Origin: Chlorobiota bacterium
GTDB lineage: Bacteria; Bacteroidota; Bacteroidia; Bacteroidales; F082
Length of the DNA stretch: 64,000 bases
Direction of reading: 5' to 3'
Assembly (NCBI GenBank): GCA_013151215.1
Contig: JAADIS010000003.1
Location: 19,477-83,476 of the forward strand
The position numbers and the translations under genes are program-made. Below the pieces are notes generated by a model. The model had not been told where the DNA came from, did no database searches, and saw nothing but the letters and a program-made list of their open reading frames with translations. Of the stretch, positions 36,570 through 45,868 are shown one piece after another; the first letter of the stretch is position 1, and the number at the start of each line of letters is the position of its first letter.

Positions 36570-37208
36570 TTATTTTTTAATTTTATCTTGATTGATAACA
36601 CGTTCCCACTTGCCCGATTCTTTGTTGTATTGCTTGAGCAGTTTAGCAGGGTTACCTCCAACGATTGAATAGGGGGGGACATCTTTGGTTACAACGCTAC
36701 CGCCGGCAACAACTGAATGTTTACCAACTGTAACACCGGCAGTAATAACAGCATTAGCCCCGATCCAGACTTCGTCTTCAATAGTTATTAGACTTGTTCT
36801 TACATGTTGGTCGGCAATGGGAACATTAATATCCTCATAAACATGGTTCAGTCCGGAACATACAATATTTTGGGCAAACATGATATCATTACCAATCTTA
36901 ATCGGGCCGATTATCACATTGGCCATCCCGAGCCTTGTACGGTCACCAATTTCTACATGACCAACTCCATTGTTTATTGTGGAGAAGTCCTCGATTGTTG
37001 AATTACTCCCAAGTTTAAAGTCGTTATAAGGAAAAACATCCATTCTGACCCTACGTCGGATTACGGAGTTTTTCCCTCTTTTGTTCAATATCGGGTTAAC
37101 GAACATTCTAACCCATAATCGCGGACGTGCCTGATTCTTAGGCATTAACATCCAAAGCGCAAAGTTCTTGAGTTTTTCGTTCGATTTTATTTTACCAGCT
37201 ATACCCAT
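36570..37208 (-). CDS. Hexapeptide-repeat acyltransferase
   Basis: A 212-residue left-handed beta-helix O-acyltransferase. Hexapeptide repeats are visible in VEIGDRTRLGMANVIIGPIK and in the C-terminal WIGANAVITAGVTVGKHSVV, with the catalytic His probably in CSGLNHVYED. It probably acetylates a sugar of the exopolysaccharide using acetyl-CoA. It is 1 base away from the neighbouring glycosyltransferase gene, in a tight cluster. Confidence 0.87.
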   Translation of the reverse strand: MGIAGKIKSNEKLKNFALWMLMPKNQARPRLWVRMFVNPILNKRGKNSVIRRRVRMDVFPYNDFKLGSNSTIEDFSTINNGVGHVEIGDRTRLGMANVIIGPIKIGNDIMFAQNIVCSGLNHVYEDINVPIADQHVRTSLITIEDEVWIGANAVITAGVTVGKHSVVAGGSVVTKDVPPYSIVGGNPAKLLKQYNKESGKWERVINQDKIKK

Positions 37209-37209
37209 A

Positions 37210-38415
37210 TTATTTATTATTTTCGTTTTCCACTAACTCTATATATTTAAATATTTCTTTCGCATTGGCCTCCCAAGTATGTCCGCGGGCCAGTTTTTCG
37301 CGTTTTACTTCCAGGTCAGCATTATTATCATCAAGTGCTTTTTGTACTAGTTTGAGATAATCTTCCTTGTTTTCGGCAAGGTAGGTATAATCGGCAAAAA
37401 CCGACATGCCTTCGGTCTTGGTGGCTACGGTAGGCTTGCCCATTGCCAGGTATTCATCTATCTTGCGCGGGTAATTCCCGATGGTAACCTCATTTAACAG
37501 CTGTGGGTTTAGGGCAACGTCGAATGAGTTAAGGTAGGCCGGCAGTTCCTCCATTTTTTTGCTTCCCAGAAAATGGACGTTCTCTAGATCGTGAAGCTCA
37601 CTGGACGCAAAAGCGTCATCCTCGGGTCCAACCAGTACTATGCTCCAGTCGGGGCGGTTTTTTGCCAGATGGACTAAAACCTCAATATCAAGGCGCAGGT
37701 TGAAAAGCACCCCTATATAACCGATTATGGGTCCTTTTATATCCTTAATGTCGTGCGGGGCTTCATTAATAAGTTTTTTGTCGAACAAGCTTACATCGCA
37801 GCCCTGGCCTACATAATAGGAGTGAGGGTTGAATTGCCGTGCCTTGTCGGCAAGATAAGTGGAGTTTGCTACAACTACATCTGCTTTAGCCATCAACTTG
37901 GCCTCGTTGCGGATTCCCTGAGCCTTCCAAAAATCGACGGCAACCATATTGTCGCGTGTGTAATAACAGAATGTTTTGGCCTTTATCATTTCTTTCAGAT
38001 AAAAACTACGGAACATATCGGTATCGTTGAATATTATAATATCCTTAAAACCAAGTGATTCTATTGCTTCGTTAACTTCCCTGGCCTGACGTTTGTTATT
38101 GATTTTGTTTAAAATATCAAAAAGCCAATCAACTTTCAGCTGACTGATTGATTCAAGTACGGTATTGGGATAAAGATTCCAGAAATTATCCGTTACTTCA
38201 ACTAATTTTGGCTTTTTACCTTTCATTATTTCCCTTCGTTTGATAACTAAGGGGTCTTTTCTTTCGCGCCAAAGCGTAAACCTGTCGAGGGGATAATTTA
38301 CATAAAGTACCCTATTGTGTTTGGCAAATTCGTAAGAAAGATTTATGACATTGCTTCCGATACGGCTATCCATTGCAGCCAAACCCACAACTACTATATC
38401 CCTGCCTTTAATCAT
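37210..38415 (-). CDS. Glycosyltransferase (GT4/GT-B type)
   Basis: A 401-residue soluble GT-B enzyme. The N-terminal Rossmann part is IVVVGLAAMDSRIGSNVINL. The C-terminal donor domain has GPIIGYIGVLFNLRLDIEVL, WSIVLVGPEDDA, VHFLGSKKMEELPAYLNSFD and KIDEYLAMGKPTVAT. An EX7E-like signature is not obvious, which fits this divergent group. Sugar specificity is unknown. It lies between a GT4 gene and the acyltransferase gene. Confidence 0.85.
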   Translation of the reverse strand: MIKGRDIVVVGLAAMDSRIGSNVINLSYEFAKHNRVLYVNYPLDRFTLWRERKDPLVIKRREIMKGKKPKLVEVTDNFWNLYPNTVLESISQLKVDWLFDILNKINNKRQAREVNEAIESLGFKDIIIFNDTDMFRSFYLKEMIKAKTFCYYTRDNMVAVDFWKAQGIRNEAKLMAKADVVVANSTYLADKARQFNPHSYYVGQGCDVSLFDKKLINEAPHDIKDIKGPIIGYIGVLFNLRLDIEVLVHLAKNRPDWSIVLVGPEDDAFASSELHDLENVHFLGSKKMEELPAYLNSFDVALNPQLLNEVTIGNYPRKIDEYLAMGKPTVATKTEGMSVFADYTYLAENKEDYLKLVQKALDDNNADLEVKREKLARGHTWEANAKEIFKYIELVENENNK

Positions 38416-38420
38416 AATAA

Positions 38421-39575
38421 TTATTTTTTGTTATTATTATAAACTGTTTTGTAAAGTTCCAATACTTCGAGAGCCATATTTTTCCAAGAGAATTTTGCGG
38501 CTTGTTTCAGTCCTTTTTCTACCAGTTGCCTGCGAAGTTTCTCATCGTTCCCGATTTTGATCATCGCATCTGTAATTTCTTCCGGTTTGTAGGGATCTAC
38601 GATAAATGCCGCATCGCCGCTAACCTCCGGCATCGATGAAGTATTTGAGGTAATTACCGGTGAGCCGCAGCCCATGGCTTCCAGCATTGGAATTCCAAAA
38701 CTCTCGCGTAGCGAAGGATAAAGGAATATCTCGCATTGCTGATAAATAGAAGGTAAATCGGTATTGATAACATAACCCGTTAGGATAATTCGTTTTATTA
38801 GATCAGGATCTCCTATGCTGTTCAGAATCTTGGCAAGTTCTTGTTGTTCATAGTCGAGCATAACAAGATAAACGTCCTCAACTGTTTTTTTCAGATAATC
38901 GCTAAAGGCCTTTAATGTCCCAGGAGTGTTTTTCTTGGGATCGGTATTTCCCAAGAAGAAAAAATATCTGTCGGGAAGTTTATATTTATCTTTAACACGT
39001 TTTAGTTCATCTTTGTCGGTAACAGGCCTAAAGTGCTCACTAACACCATTATAAACTGCAACCAGCCTGTCGTCTGATTCAGGGAAGCCGAAAAATTCCT
39101 TAATTCGGTTTCTTTCGAACTTAGAAACAGTAATAATCTTGTCGCTTTTTTTAACAACGGCAGGTACTACATATCTACGGTACATATTACCGAATTTCTG
39201 ATACCAGGTACCACCTTTTTTGAAGATGCTTATGCCTTCGAGGTAAATTATATCGTGCAGTGTAACAACTAAAGGCATGCCCGGGTTTATTGGAGCCGTA
39301 TTACTGGTGCAATGGAGTATGTCGCAACCCTCTTTTTTTGCTGCTTTCGGTAGGGCAAACTGCTCCCATGTGGGGTAAGGGCCTCCGGGCAGTTCGACTA
39401 CCTTAAAGTTTTTTGTTTTTTTTAATGTATCCTTGTCAACATCAGGTTTCACAAAAACAACATATTCGTTCTCATGATCCAGTTTCTGTAATTCGTTTAT
39501 CAGCTCTAGGGCAACCATATCCATACCATGTTTCTTGGTACGGAAAAGCCTTTGTCCTTCAATTGCAATTTTCAT
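38421..39575 (-). CDS. Glycosyltransferase family 4
   Basis: A 384-residue GT-B enzyme: MKIAIEGQRLFRTKKHGMDM at the N-terminus, YFFFLGNTDPKKNTPGTLKA, and the family 4 block YPSLRESFGIPMLEAMGCGS with E...PMLEAMG. It is similar in layout to mannosyl- and rhamnosyltransferases of capsule clusters. It is expected to add one sugar to the lipid-linked repeat unit in the cytoplasm. Confidence 0.93.
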   Translation of the reverse strand: MKIAIEGQRLFRTKKHGMDMVALELINELQKLDHENEYVVFVKPDVDKDTLKKTKNFKVVELPGGPYPTWEQFALPKAAKKEGCDILHCTSNTAPINPGMPLVVTLHDIIYLEGISIFKKGGTWYQKFGNMYRRYVVPAVVKKSDKIITVSKFERNRIKEFFGFPESDDRLVAVYNGVSEHFRPVTDKDELKRVKDKYKLPDRYFFFLGNTDPKKNTPGTLKAFSDYLKKTVEDVYLVMLDYEQQELAKILNSIGDPDLIKRIILTGYVINTDLPSIYQQCEIFLYPSLRESFGIPMLEAMGCGSPVITSNTSSMPEVSGDAAFIVDPYKPEEITDAMIKIGNDEKLRRQLVEKGLKQAAKFSWKNMALEVLELYKTVYNNNKK

Positions 39576-39590
39576 TTTGTTGGCGTTTAT

Positions 39591-40352
39591 TTATATTTTC
39601 TCCATCACGAACAAATAATCCCTGTTCAGGTAAAAATTCGATGAGTCGTATTCGGAGTGTTTTATTATTCTATATCCGGCTCTTTTGGCCAGTATTTCTA
39701 TTGTTTGGGGGTTTATGAAATAAAATCCTCCCGGCCAATACCTGTCCTGTACTTTAAATCTGTCCCAACCGCCCTGAGTGCTAAGGTTTGCTGTATGAAG
39801 AAAAACCTTTCCGTCATCTTTGAGCACTTTCTTTATTTCTTTGAAATAAGCCCAAATGTTATGCAGGTCGAGATGGACGAACACGTCGAAACTAAAAATC
39901 ATGTCAAAACTTTTATCGAGTTTGTCATCAAATTTTGAACTAGTCAGGTGGACATATTCAATATTTTTATGTTCTTCCAGGGATTTCGCTGCTTTTTTCA
40001 GCATTTCCTTTGCAACATCGAAGCCATAGAGTTTCTTTACTTTTGGAGCCACGATATCAGCAATCCTGCCGCCTCCGATACCAATTTCGCCAACGATGCT
40101 ATCCTTATCCACATATCTGAGAAGGTAGTCCTCGATCAATGCGTTGGCATCCTGAAGATTGCCCCATTCGTTACCAATGAATTTAAGGTAGTCCTTACGT
40201 TTCTCCGAGTCGATATCCTTATTTTCGACATCTATTGTTTTAAGGTCCCAGTTTTTTGCATAATCATCCCAAATTTTGACATTGTATTCTACGTTGTCGT
40301 TAGGAGTTACGTTTAGGATGTTTTTTATTTTTGCTTTTATTTTTGAAATCAT
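39591..40352 (-). CDS. Class I SAM-dependent methyltransferase
   Basis: A 253-residue protein with SAM motif I VGEIGIGGGRIADI, then KLYGFDVAKEMLKKA, FDMIFSFDVFVHLDLHNIW and a KKVLKDDGKVFLHTA strand. There is no membrane segment. Its position among glycosyltransferases suggests methylation of a sugar or end-capping of the polymer. Neither is shown. Confidence 0.85.
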   Translation of the reverse strand: MISKIKAKIKNILNVTPNDNVEYNVKIWDDYAKNWDLKTIDVENKDIDSEKRKDYLKFIGNEWGNLQDANALIEDYLLRYVDKDSIVGEIGIGGGRIADIVAPKVKKLYGFDVAKEMLKKAAKSLEEHKNIEYVHLTSSKFDDKLDKSFDMIFSFDVFVHLDLHNIWAYFKEIKKVLKDDGKVFLHTANLSTQGGWDRFKVQDRYWPGGFYFINPQTIEILAKRAGYRIIKHSEYDSSNFYLNRDYLFVMEKI

Positions 40353-40419
40353 TTAATCTAATTTAAAAAGTTCACTAATATACAATTTTAGGGTTAAATA
40401 TACAATCCTTTAATTAAAA

Positions 40420-41541
40420 TTATTTTTTAGTCATAACGAAAAGTGGGTATTGGCCATACTTTCCAGCTGTTTCGGGATGCTTGTCCTCCCAATTGTAGAT
40501 TGACTGCAGAATCTTTTTCCCGCCCAAAAACGGGTGGATATATATTTTGCTAAAAGGAACCGAAATGCTGCGCCAGACAAATATATCGAGATTGAAATCC
40601 CAATCGGTGTTTTTAAAATGCCCATAGGGAAAAGCGTGGAAATACAATACGGGATCTGCACTGCTGTCGGTTTTTACCGGTATAAGCCTGAGTTTTTTAA
40701 GTATCGACAAAAATATACGTCCAATTTTTTGGAAAGCCATCCAAACTTTTAAATAGATGAGAGCAATATTCATGAATAGAGAATATTTATCGCCCCAGGT
40801 ATAGACAATGGCCGCCGTCCGCCCAGGTTTTAAGGCGCGGTTTATTTCGTTCAGTGCTTTCGACTGCTCGTCCATGGGGATGTGGTAAATGGCGTTCAGT
40901 GCAATGGCGGCATCAAGTACGTTGTCTTTAAGCGGGAGGTTTGTTATATCGCCCATTATGCATATTCCCTTGTCGCCTAGCTTGCTTTTGGCTTGTTTAA
41001 GGCTTTCGATCGATAAATCCACGCAAATCCTGTAATCGTAGTCCTCGGAATAAACTAGGTAGCCGTCATACTGTATAGGACCGCTGCCCGCGTCCAAGAT
41101 AAATTTACCTTTGGGCTGAATATATCTTTTCACCCTGTTGTTGCAGCTAGTAAAATAATCCAAGGCCACCGGGCGGAGATCCTCGAAAATCTTGGCATCC
41201 GCAAAATGCTCGTCATCGATCTGTTTCCAGCCTATATTGTCGTAAAAGTTTTCGACGTCCCTCTTCTCGCTCCTCAGGTCTATATGTTCGGATTTGCGGG
41301 CAAGAATCATTGCCTTGTCTTTTCTTAATACAATAACATCTTGAATAATAGGATAGTAGCTGTCGGCCTCCTTTGAGAAAAGTGCCGATTTTATTTCTTC
41401 GAGCATTTTGTCGCCACCTGTAAACTCTAATTCCCCGTTTTCAACTTTTTTGTTAAGTAAATCAAGGTCGTGTTTATTTGCAAGTACCAAATCGCCTCCG
41501 CTTATGGGGCATTTTAATATCTTGATAATCTCTTCTTTCAT
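40420..41541 (-). CDS. Methyltransferase with N-terminal Trm112-like domain
   Basis: A 373-residue protein. Residues 1-75 resemble a Trm112-type zinc-ribbon-like domain (EIIKILKCPISGGDLVL, SYYPIIQDVIVLRKDK), but it lacks a full set of Cys. The methyltransferase core has FILDAGSGPIQYDGYL, VCVDLSIESLKQAK-like sequence, DAAIALNAIYHIPMDEQ and RALKPGRTAAIVYTWG. The C-terminal ~120 residues are unassigned. The start overlaps the preceding glycosyltransferase stop by one base, indicating coupling. Confidence 0.82.
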   Translation of the reverse strand: MKEEIIKILKCPISGGDLVLANKHDLDLLNKKVENGELEFTGGDKMLEEIKSALFSKEADSYYPIIQDVIVLRKDKAMILARKSEHIDLRSEKRDVENFYDNIGWKQIDDEHFADAKIFEDLRPVALDYFTSCNNRVKRYIQPKGKFILDAGSGPIQYDGYLVYSEDYDYRICVDLSIESLKQAKSKLGDKGICIMGDITNLPLKDNVLDAAIALNAIYHIPMDEQSKALNEINRALKPGRTAAIVYTWGDKYSLFMNIALIYLKVWMAFQKIGRIFLSILKKLRLIPVKTDSSADPVLYFHAFPYGHFKNTDWDFNLDIFVWRSISVPFSKIYIHPFLGGKKILQSIYNWEDKHPETAGKYGQYPLFVMTKK

Positions 41542-42746
41542 TATAACTTACTTTTTTTAGTTTTCTTTTGAAAAGCGTTGTATGAATGTTTTGTATGAAT
41601 AAATTCCTTATTGGCGCCTTTTATTTTCAGTAAAGATAACAACATATAATAAAAGCCTGACGGGATTTTCATCAATGCCTTAAGTGTTCTCATATTATAA
41701 AGATAGAGAGGTGTTGAAATGGCAAATGTCAGTATGCAAAGCAAGAACAGTATTCCCCATTCGACAAACAGCTCAAAGGGAGCAAAAGCAAGGTAAACCA
41801 CATTTATAAATATCAACAGGCCCAATAAAAGTATCCTGGGGATTAAGATAAACTGAACCGCCTTGTCGAACAGGTCGATATTGCCCTGGGCGAGAAGTGC
41901 TTTTGTAGCAGGGATAAAGCTTTTCCCGAAGAAATGCAGTTGTGCCGACAGCCACCTCCTGCGCTGGTCTGAGAACACCTTTGCATCAGGAACTTTCTCG
42001 TCATAAACATAAGCGTCGGGGAGATATTCGATCTTGATTTTTTTTGCAAGCGTCAATACTTCGATTTCCTTGTCGAAGCCCCCGACAACTTCAACTTTCT
42101 CCATCATCTCGCAAAAATATGAATATTCGAAAGCCATGGCTGAACCTATCAATGCCGATGAAAGACCTATCACGCGATGACCCTTCCTGAAGATATGGTT
42201 GTTGATTTCCTCACTGGCGGCATCGAGGATAGAGTAGGAAGTATCCATGTTCTTAGCAACCCGATGTGCTTGTACTACCGTATTGCCTGCCGAGAAGGCA
42301 GTGTTTACTTTTTCCAGGAAATCTTTTTCCATCAAATTGTCGGCATCGAGAACTATTGCCACGTCATAGTCTTTTTCCAGCGCGCGGAGGGCGGCGTTAA
42401 TTGCCCTCGACTTGGTGCTGAACTCCAATTCAACAACAATTAGCCTGATGTCCAGTACGTTAAGTCGGTCAAGGGTTGATTGCCTAAAACCGTCGGCTAC
42501 TATGATGACATCGAATAGCTCAGGGGGGTAATTTTGTTTCAAAGCCTCGTTAGCCACTTCTACCACAACGGTATCTTCTTTGTAGCCCGGTATTAATATG
42601 GCAAAGCGCCTCTGTTTGTCGTCCAAAGGTTTTTTTTGCTTGAAGCTGAACAGTCCGGCTATTGAGAAGAAAAAAATATAAATGGTCGAGAAGCCGACGA
42701 TCACAAAAAACAAATAGTTCAATATATACAGATAGTTCATAGTCAA
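41541..42746 (-). CDS. Membrane glycosyltransferase family 2, second copy of type A
   Basis: A 401-residue GT2 protein with an N-terminal membrane helix, a catalytic domain (FAILIPGYKEDTVVVEVANE, VAIVLDADNLMEKDFLEKVN) and the conserved block EEINNHIFRKGHRVIGLSSA. The processive-type motif QRRRWLSAQL follows, then 2-3 C-terminal helices. It is clearly paralogous to the gene at 43698-44921 over the full length, including the identical block NNHIFRKGHRV. Together with the 42753 gene it forms the second unit of a duplicated pair. Confidence 0.92.
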   Translation of the reverse strand: MTMNYLYILNYLFFVIVGFSTIYIFFFSIAGLFSFKQKKPLDDKQRRFAILIPGYKEDTVVVEVANEALKQNYPPELFDVIIVADGFRQSTLDRLNVLDIRLIVVELEFSTKSRAINAALRALEKDYDVAIVLDADNLMEKDFLEKVNTAFSAGNTVVQAHRVAKNMDTSYSILDAASEEINNHIFRKGHRVIGLSSALIGSAMAFEYSYFCEMMEKVEVVGGFDKEIEVLTLAKKIKIEYLPDAYVYDEKVPDAKVFSDQRRRWLSAQLHFFGKSFIPATKALLAQGNIDLFDKAVQFILIPRILLLGLLIFINVVYLAFAPFELFVEWGILFLLCILTFAISTPLYLYNMRTLKALMKIPSGFYYMLLSLLKIKGANKEFIHTKHSYNAFQKKTKKSKL

Positions 42747-42752
42747 ATCTTT

Positions 42753-43679
42753 TTACAACATCGGGTTTTCGTGGATCTCCTTCGAGAAAATATTCCTTAT
42801 GTTCCAGCCAATGGCCCGGTAATAGGCAAAAAACAACTTATACTTGCCTTTCAACAGGAATTTAAAGGCGTTTTTCGGGATGGCAACGAACAGTTGATAA
42901 AACAAGCCCAAATAAAACTCGCGCCCTTCGATGTTACGACGCATAAAAACGATGCGGTTTCTATTTTGATAATATATTTTCAAGGCACTCAGCCGCCCTG
43001 TAGAAACTGATTCCTTGTGATATACGAATGTGCTGCCTATAAAATAGTTTTTATAACCGGCCTTCTTAATCCTGGCACACCAATCAGCCTCTTCGTAATA
43101 CAGGAAAAATATATACGACATCAGGCCTATTTTCTTAATGACCCTCATGGGGACTATCATTGCCGCCCCGTGAGCATAGGCAGTTTCCTTGTCCTCTTTA
43201 TATTGGCCCTTGTCCTTTTCCCAGTAACCTATCGAGGCATTGCGCATCGTTATAGGGTTTATGGGAGTGTAACCTGCATATTGTATGGTGTCGGGCTGAT
43301 AATAAAATTTAATCAAGGGGCTTGCTGCCCCGATATGATGGTTCTTCTCAAGCTTGTTTACCAAAGGTTCCAAAAAACCCGCAGGAACCTCCACATCGTT
43401 GTTCAATAACATAACGTATTCGCCCCTGGCACGCATCAGCCCGAAATTGTTGCCGGCCGCAAAGCCGTAGTTTATCGGGTTTTCAATGTATATTATATTC
43501 GGGTATTTTTCTTTTATTATGGATGGGTCGTCTTCTGTGGAATGATTATCGATTATTATTACCTCTATATTGGGGTAGGTGATCTTGTTCAATGATTCGA
43601 GCAAGGCACAAGTAACATCAGCCTGATTGTAATTAACCGATACAATGGATACTAATGGATATTTATTCCTGACAGGCAC
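42753..43679 (-). CDS. Glycosyltransferase family 2 (WcaA/rhamnosyltransferase-like), second copy of type B
   Basis: A 308-residue GT2 enzyme: PLVSIVSVNYNQADVTCALL, IIDNHSTEDD, GFAAGNNFGLMRARGEYVML, LNNDVEVPAGFLEPLV with the DXD-like acidic motif, and EEADWCARIKKAGY. It probably transfers rhamnose or another deoxy-sugar (family resemblance only). It is paralogous to the gene at 44923-45858. It lies 6 bases upstream of its type A partner. Confidence 0.92.
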   Translation of the reverse strand: MPVRNKYPLVSIVSVNYNQADVTCALLESLNKITYPNIEVIIIDNHSTEDDPSIIKEKYPNIIYIENPINYGFAAGNNFGLMRARGEYVMLLNNDVEVPAGFLEPLVNKLEKNHHIGAASPLIKFYYQPDTIQYAGYTPINPITMRNASIGYWEKDKGQYKEDKETAYAHGAAMIVPMRVIKKIGLMSYIFFLYYEEADWCARIKKAGYKNYFIGSTFVYHKESVSTGRLSALKIYYQNRNRIVFMRRNIEGREFYLGLFYQLFVAIPKNAFKFLLKGKYKLFFAYYRAIGWNIRNIFSKEIHENPML

Positions 43680-43697
43680 GTTTTTCCCCTTCCTTAA

Positions 43698-44921
43698 TTA
43701 ATTGTGCTTTGTTTCCTCCACATGATCGTGGGTAGTATGCAGAAACTTTTTGCTAGCACCTTTTATTTTAAACAGGCTTATAAGCATCAACAAGAAGCCA
43801 TGTGGTATTTTAAGCAAAGCGAGAAATGTTTTAAAATTATAAAAACTAACAGGGATTGAAATAACCAAGCCAATGGCAGTCAATGCGAATATGTATAGCC
43901 ATATAGTGTAAGATGTTATAAATAAACTACTTATAAAGTCAATTGATAGAAATGAAAATAATGCGGACACAATTACGCTTATGAACAGCACACCGGCAAG
44001 AATAATACGGGGCGGCATTATCATTTGTATGACTTTATCGAAATAATCGACATTGGCTTTGGTGAGAAGCTGACCCAGGCCGTCGAGGAAATGACTACGG
44101 AAATAATCGAGCTGTGCAGCGATCCACCTTCTGCGCTGATTAACGAAGACATCTGATTTAGAAGTCTTCTCGTCATAAATAAGGGCATCGTGTATATATT
44201 CGATCTTGTGCTTGTCGCGAATTATTTTTAGCTCGACCTCCTTGTCCTCGCCTACCGAATCGACAGTTGCCATGGTGGATTTGAACAAACGGTACTCCAG
44301 GGCCATGCCGGAACCTATAAGTGCCGACGAAAGACCAAGCACGCGGTGTCCTTTCCTGAAGATATGATTATTGATCTCTTCGCTCAAGGCATCGAGGATG
44401 GCAAAGTTGGCGTTCAGGTTCTTGGCGGTGCGATGCCCTTGGACGGCAGTAAAGCCTCTTTCAAAAGCCATGTTCATTTTTGCTAGGACGCCAGGCCCCA
44501 TAACATTATCGGCATCCAAGATCATTGCCACGTCATAATCGTCGCCTATGCGCTCCATGCACAAATTAAGAGCCTTCGACTTTTTGCTTACCTCAAACTC
44601 GACCACTTCAACCCTAATGGGAAGTTTTCTTAATTTTTCCAAGGTTGAACCGGAGAACGAGTCGGCAATTACGATAACATCATATTTTTCATCAGGATAA
44701 TCTTGTTTTGTTGCTTGTTCGGCAACGCTGACTATAACAGCATCTTCTTTATAACCAGGAATCAAAACGGCAAATCTCCTATGCTCGGAAACGGAAACTG
44801 TTTTTCGGTTTTTATAAAACAAGCCTGCAAGGGCGAATATAAAAACATAAAGTGAAGCCAGGCCCAAATAAACGTAAAATACTATTTCGATGCTGTTAAT
44901 CAGTAATTTAAGTACGCCCAT
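43698..44921 (-). CDS. Membrane glycosyltransferase family 2, first copy of type A
   Basis: A 407-residue GT2 protein with an N-terminal helix, FAVLIPGYKEDAVIVSVAEQ, VAMILDADNVMGPGVLAKMN, EEINNHIFRKGHRVLGLSSA, QRRRWIAAQLDYF and C-terminal membrane helices. It matches the 41541 gene along the whole length. The pair order type B then type A is the same in both units, which indicates a two-gene tandem duplication. The gap to the type B partner upstream is one base. Confidence 0.92.
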   Translation of the reverse strand: MGVLKLLINSIEIVFYVYLGLASLYVFIFALAGLFYKNRKTVSVSEHRRFAVLIPGYKEDAVIVSVAEQATKQDYPDEKYDVIVIADSFSGSTLEKLRKLPIRVEVVEFEVSKKSKALNLCMERIGDDYDVAMILDADNVMGPGVLAKMNMAFERGFTAVQGHRTAKNLNANFAILDALSEEINNHIFRKGHRVLGLSSALIGSGMALEYRLFKSTMATVDSVGEDKEVELKIIRDKHKIEYIHDALIYDEKTSKSDVFVNQRRRWIAAQLDYFRSHFLDGLGQLLTKANVDYFDKVIQMIMPPRIILAGVLFISVIVSALFSFLSIDFISSLFITSYTIWLYIFALTAIGLVISIPVSFYNFKTFLALLKIPHGFLLMLISLFKIKGASKKFLHTTHDHVEETKHN

Positions 44922-44922
44922 G

Positions 44923-45858
44923 TCAATTTCTTTTTAATTTTGGTATTCCAAAAACTATATCTTTACGGTGGGTGATGTTCCACCATACAGCTTTCCAGTA
45001 AGCAGCAAACAAGTCGAAGCGTTTACGCATGATGAACCCCAAACTAATCCGCGGCCCTGAAATAAAGTATAAATATAATAAAGTTATCAATCTTTTAAGT
45101 CCTTTTGTATTTCTTCTTGCAAACAATATTCTCCCCCTGTTGATATAATAAATCTGAAAAGGGCTGTCTTTAACGGTGGAAATGGATTCTTTGTGCAAAA
45201 CAAGCGATTTGCCCTGGTAATATATCTTATAGCCGGCCTTTTCAATGTGTGCGGCCCAGTCATGTTCTTCGTAGTACAGGAAGAATACTTCCGTCATCAT
45301 GCCAACTTTCTCGATTACGTCCATAGATACCAACATGGCGGCGCCGAATATAGAGCCGGTTTGGCAGCAGATATCATATTGCCCTTTGTCGATCTCGCCG
45401 AAACCAATGGCAAAGTTTCTGATGGTTACCATGTTAAATTTTGTAAAGCCCGCAAACTGCAGGGTGTTTTTGGTATGGAAGTATTGTATTTTAGGGCTAA
45501 CCATCGCAATGCTTGTGTCGTTTTCCAGCACATCCACGAGAGGTTCCAGAAATCCAGGGTCAACTTCTGTGTCATTATTGATAAAAAGGACGTGTTTTCC
45601 CTTGCAGTATGGCAGGGCGAGGTTATTGCCGCCAGCGAAACCAAGGTTCTTGTCGCTTTTTATTAATCTGATATATGGGAAGTCAAGCTTAAGCCTGTCC
45701 GAATCATCGATGGGGGAAGCATTGTCCACAACGAAGACCTCCGTCCTGGGATATGAGATTTTTTCCATTGAACGGAGAAATTCTGCCGTTACCTCAGTTT
45801 GATTATAATTTACAGTTACTACCGAAACTAAAGGTAATCGTATGGCTTTTTTCTCCAT
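44923..45858 (-). CDS. Glycosyltransferase family 2, first copy of type B
   Basis: A 311-residue GT2 enzyme: PLVSVVTVNYNQTEVTAEFL, VVDNASPIDD, GFAGGNNLALPYCKGKHVLF, INNDTEVDPGFLEPLV and EEHDWAAHIEKAGYKIYYQG. It is a paralogue of the 42753 gene but differs enough that donor or acceptor choice may differ. It lies next to the polymerase gene, with a 10-base gap. Confidence 0.92.
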   Translation of the reverse strand: MEKKAIRLPLVSVVTVNYNQTEVTAEFLRSMEKISYPRTEVFVVDNASPIDDSDRLKLDFPYIRLIKSDKNLGFAGGNNLALPYCKGKHVLFINNDTEVDPGFLEPLVDVLENDTSIAMVSPKIQYFHTKNTLQFAGFTKFNMVTIRNFAIGFGEIDKGQYDICCQTGSIFGAAMLVSMDVIEKVGMMTEVFFLYYEEHDWAAHIEKAGYKIYYQGKSLVLHKESISTVKDSPFQIYYINRGRILFARRNTKGLKRLITLLYLYFISGPRISLGFIMRKRFDLFAAYWKAVWWNITHRKDIVFGIPKLKRN

Positions 45859-45868
45859 GATATAAGAT

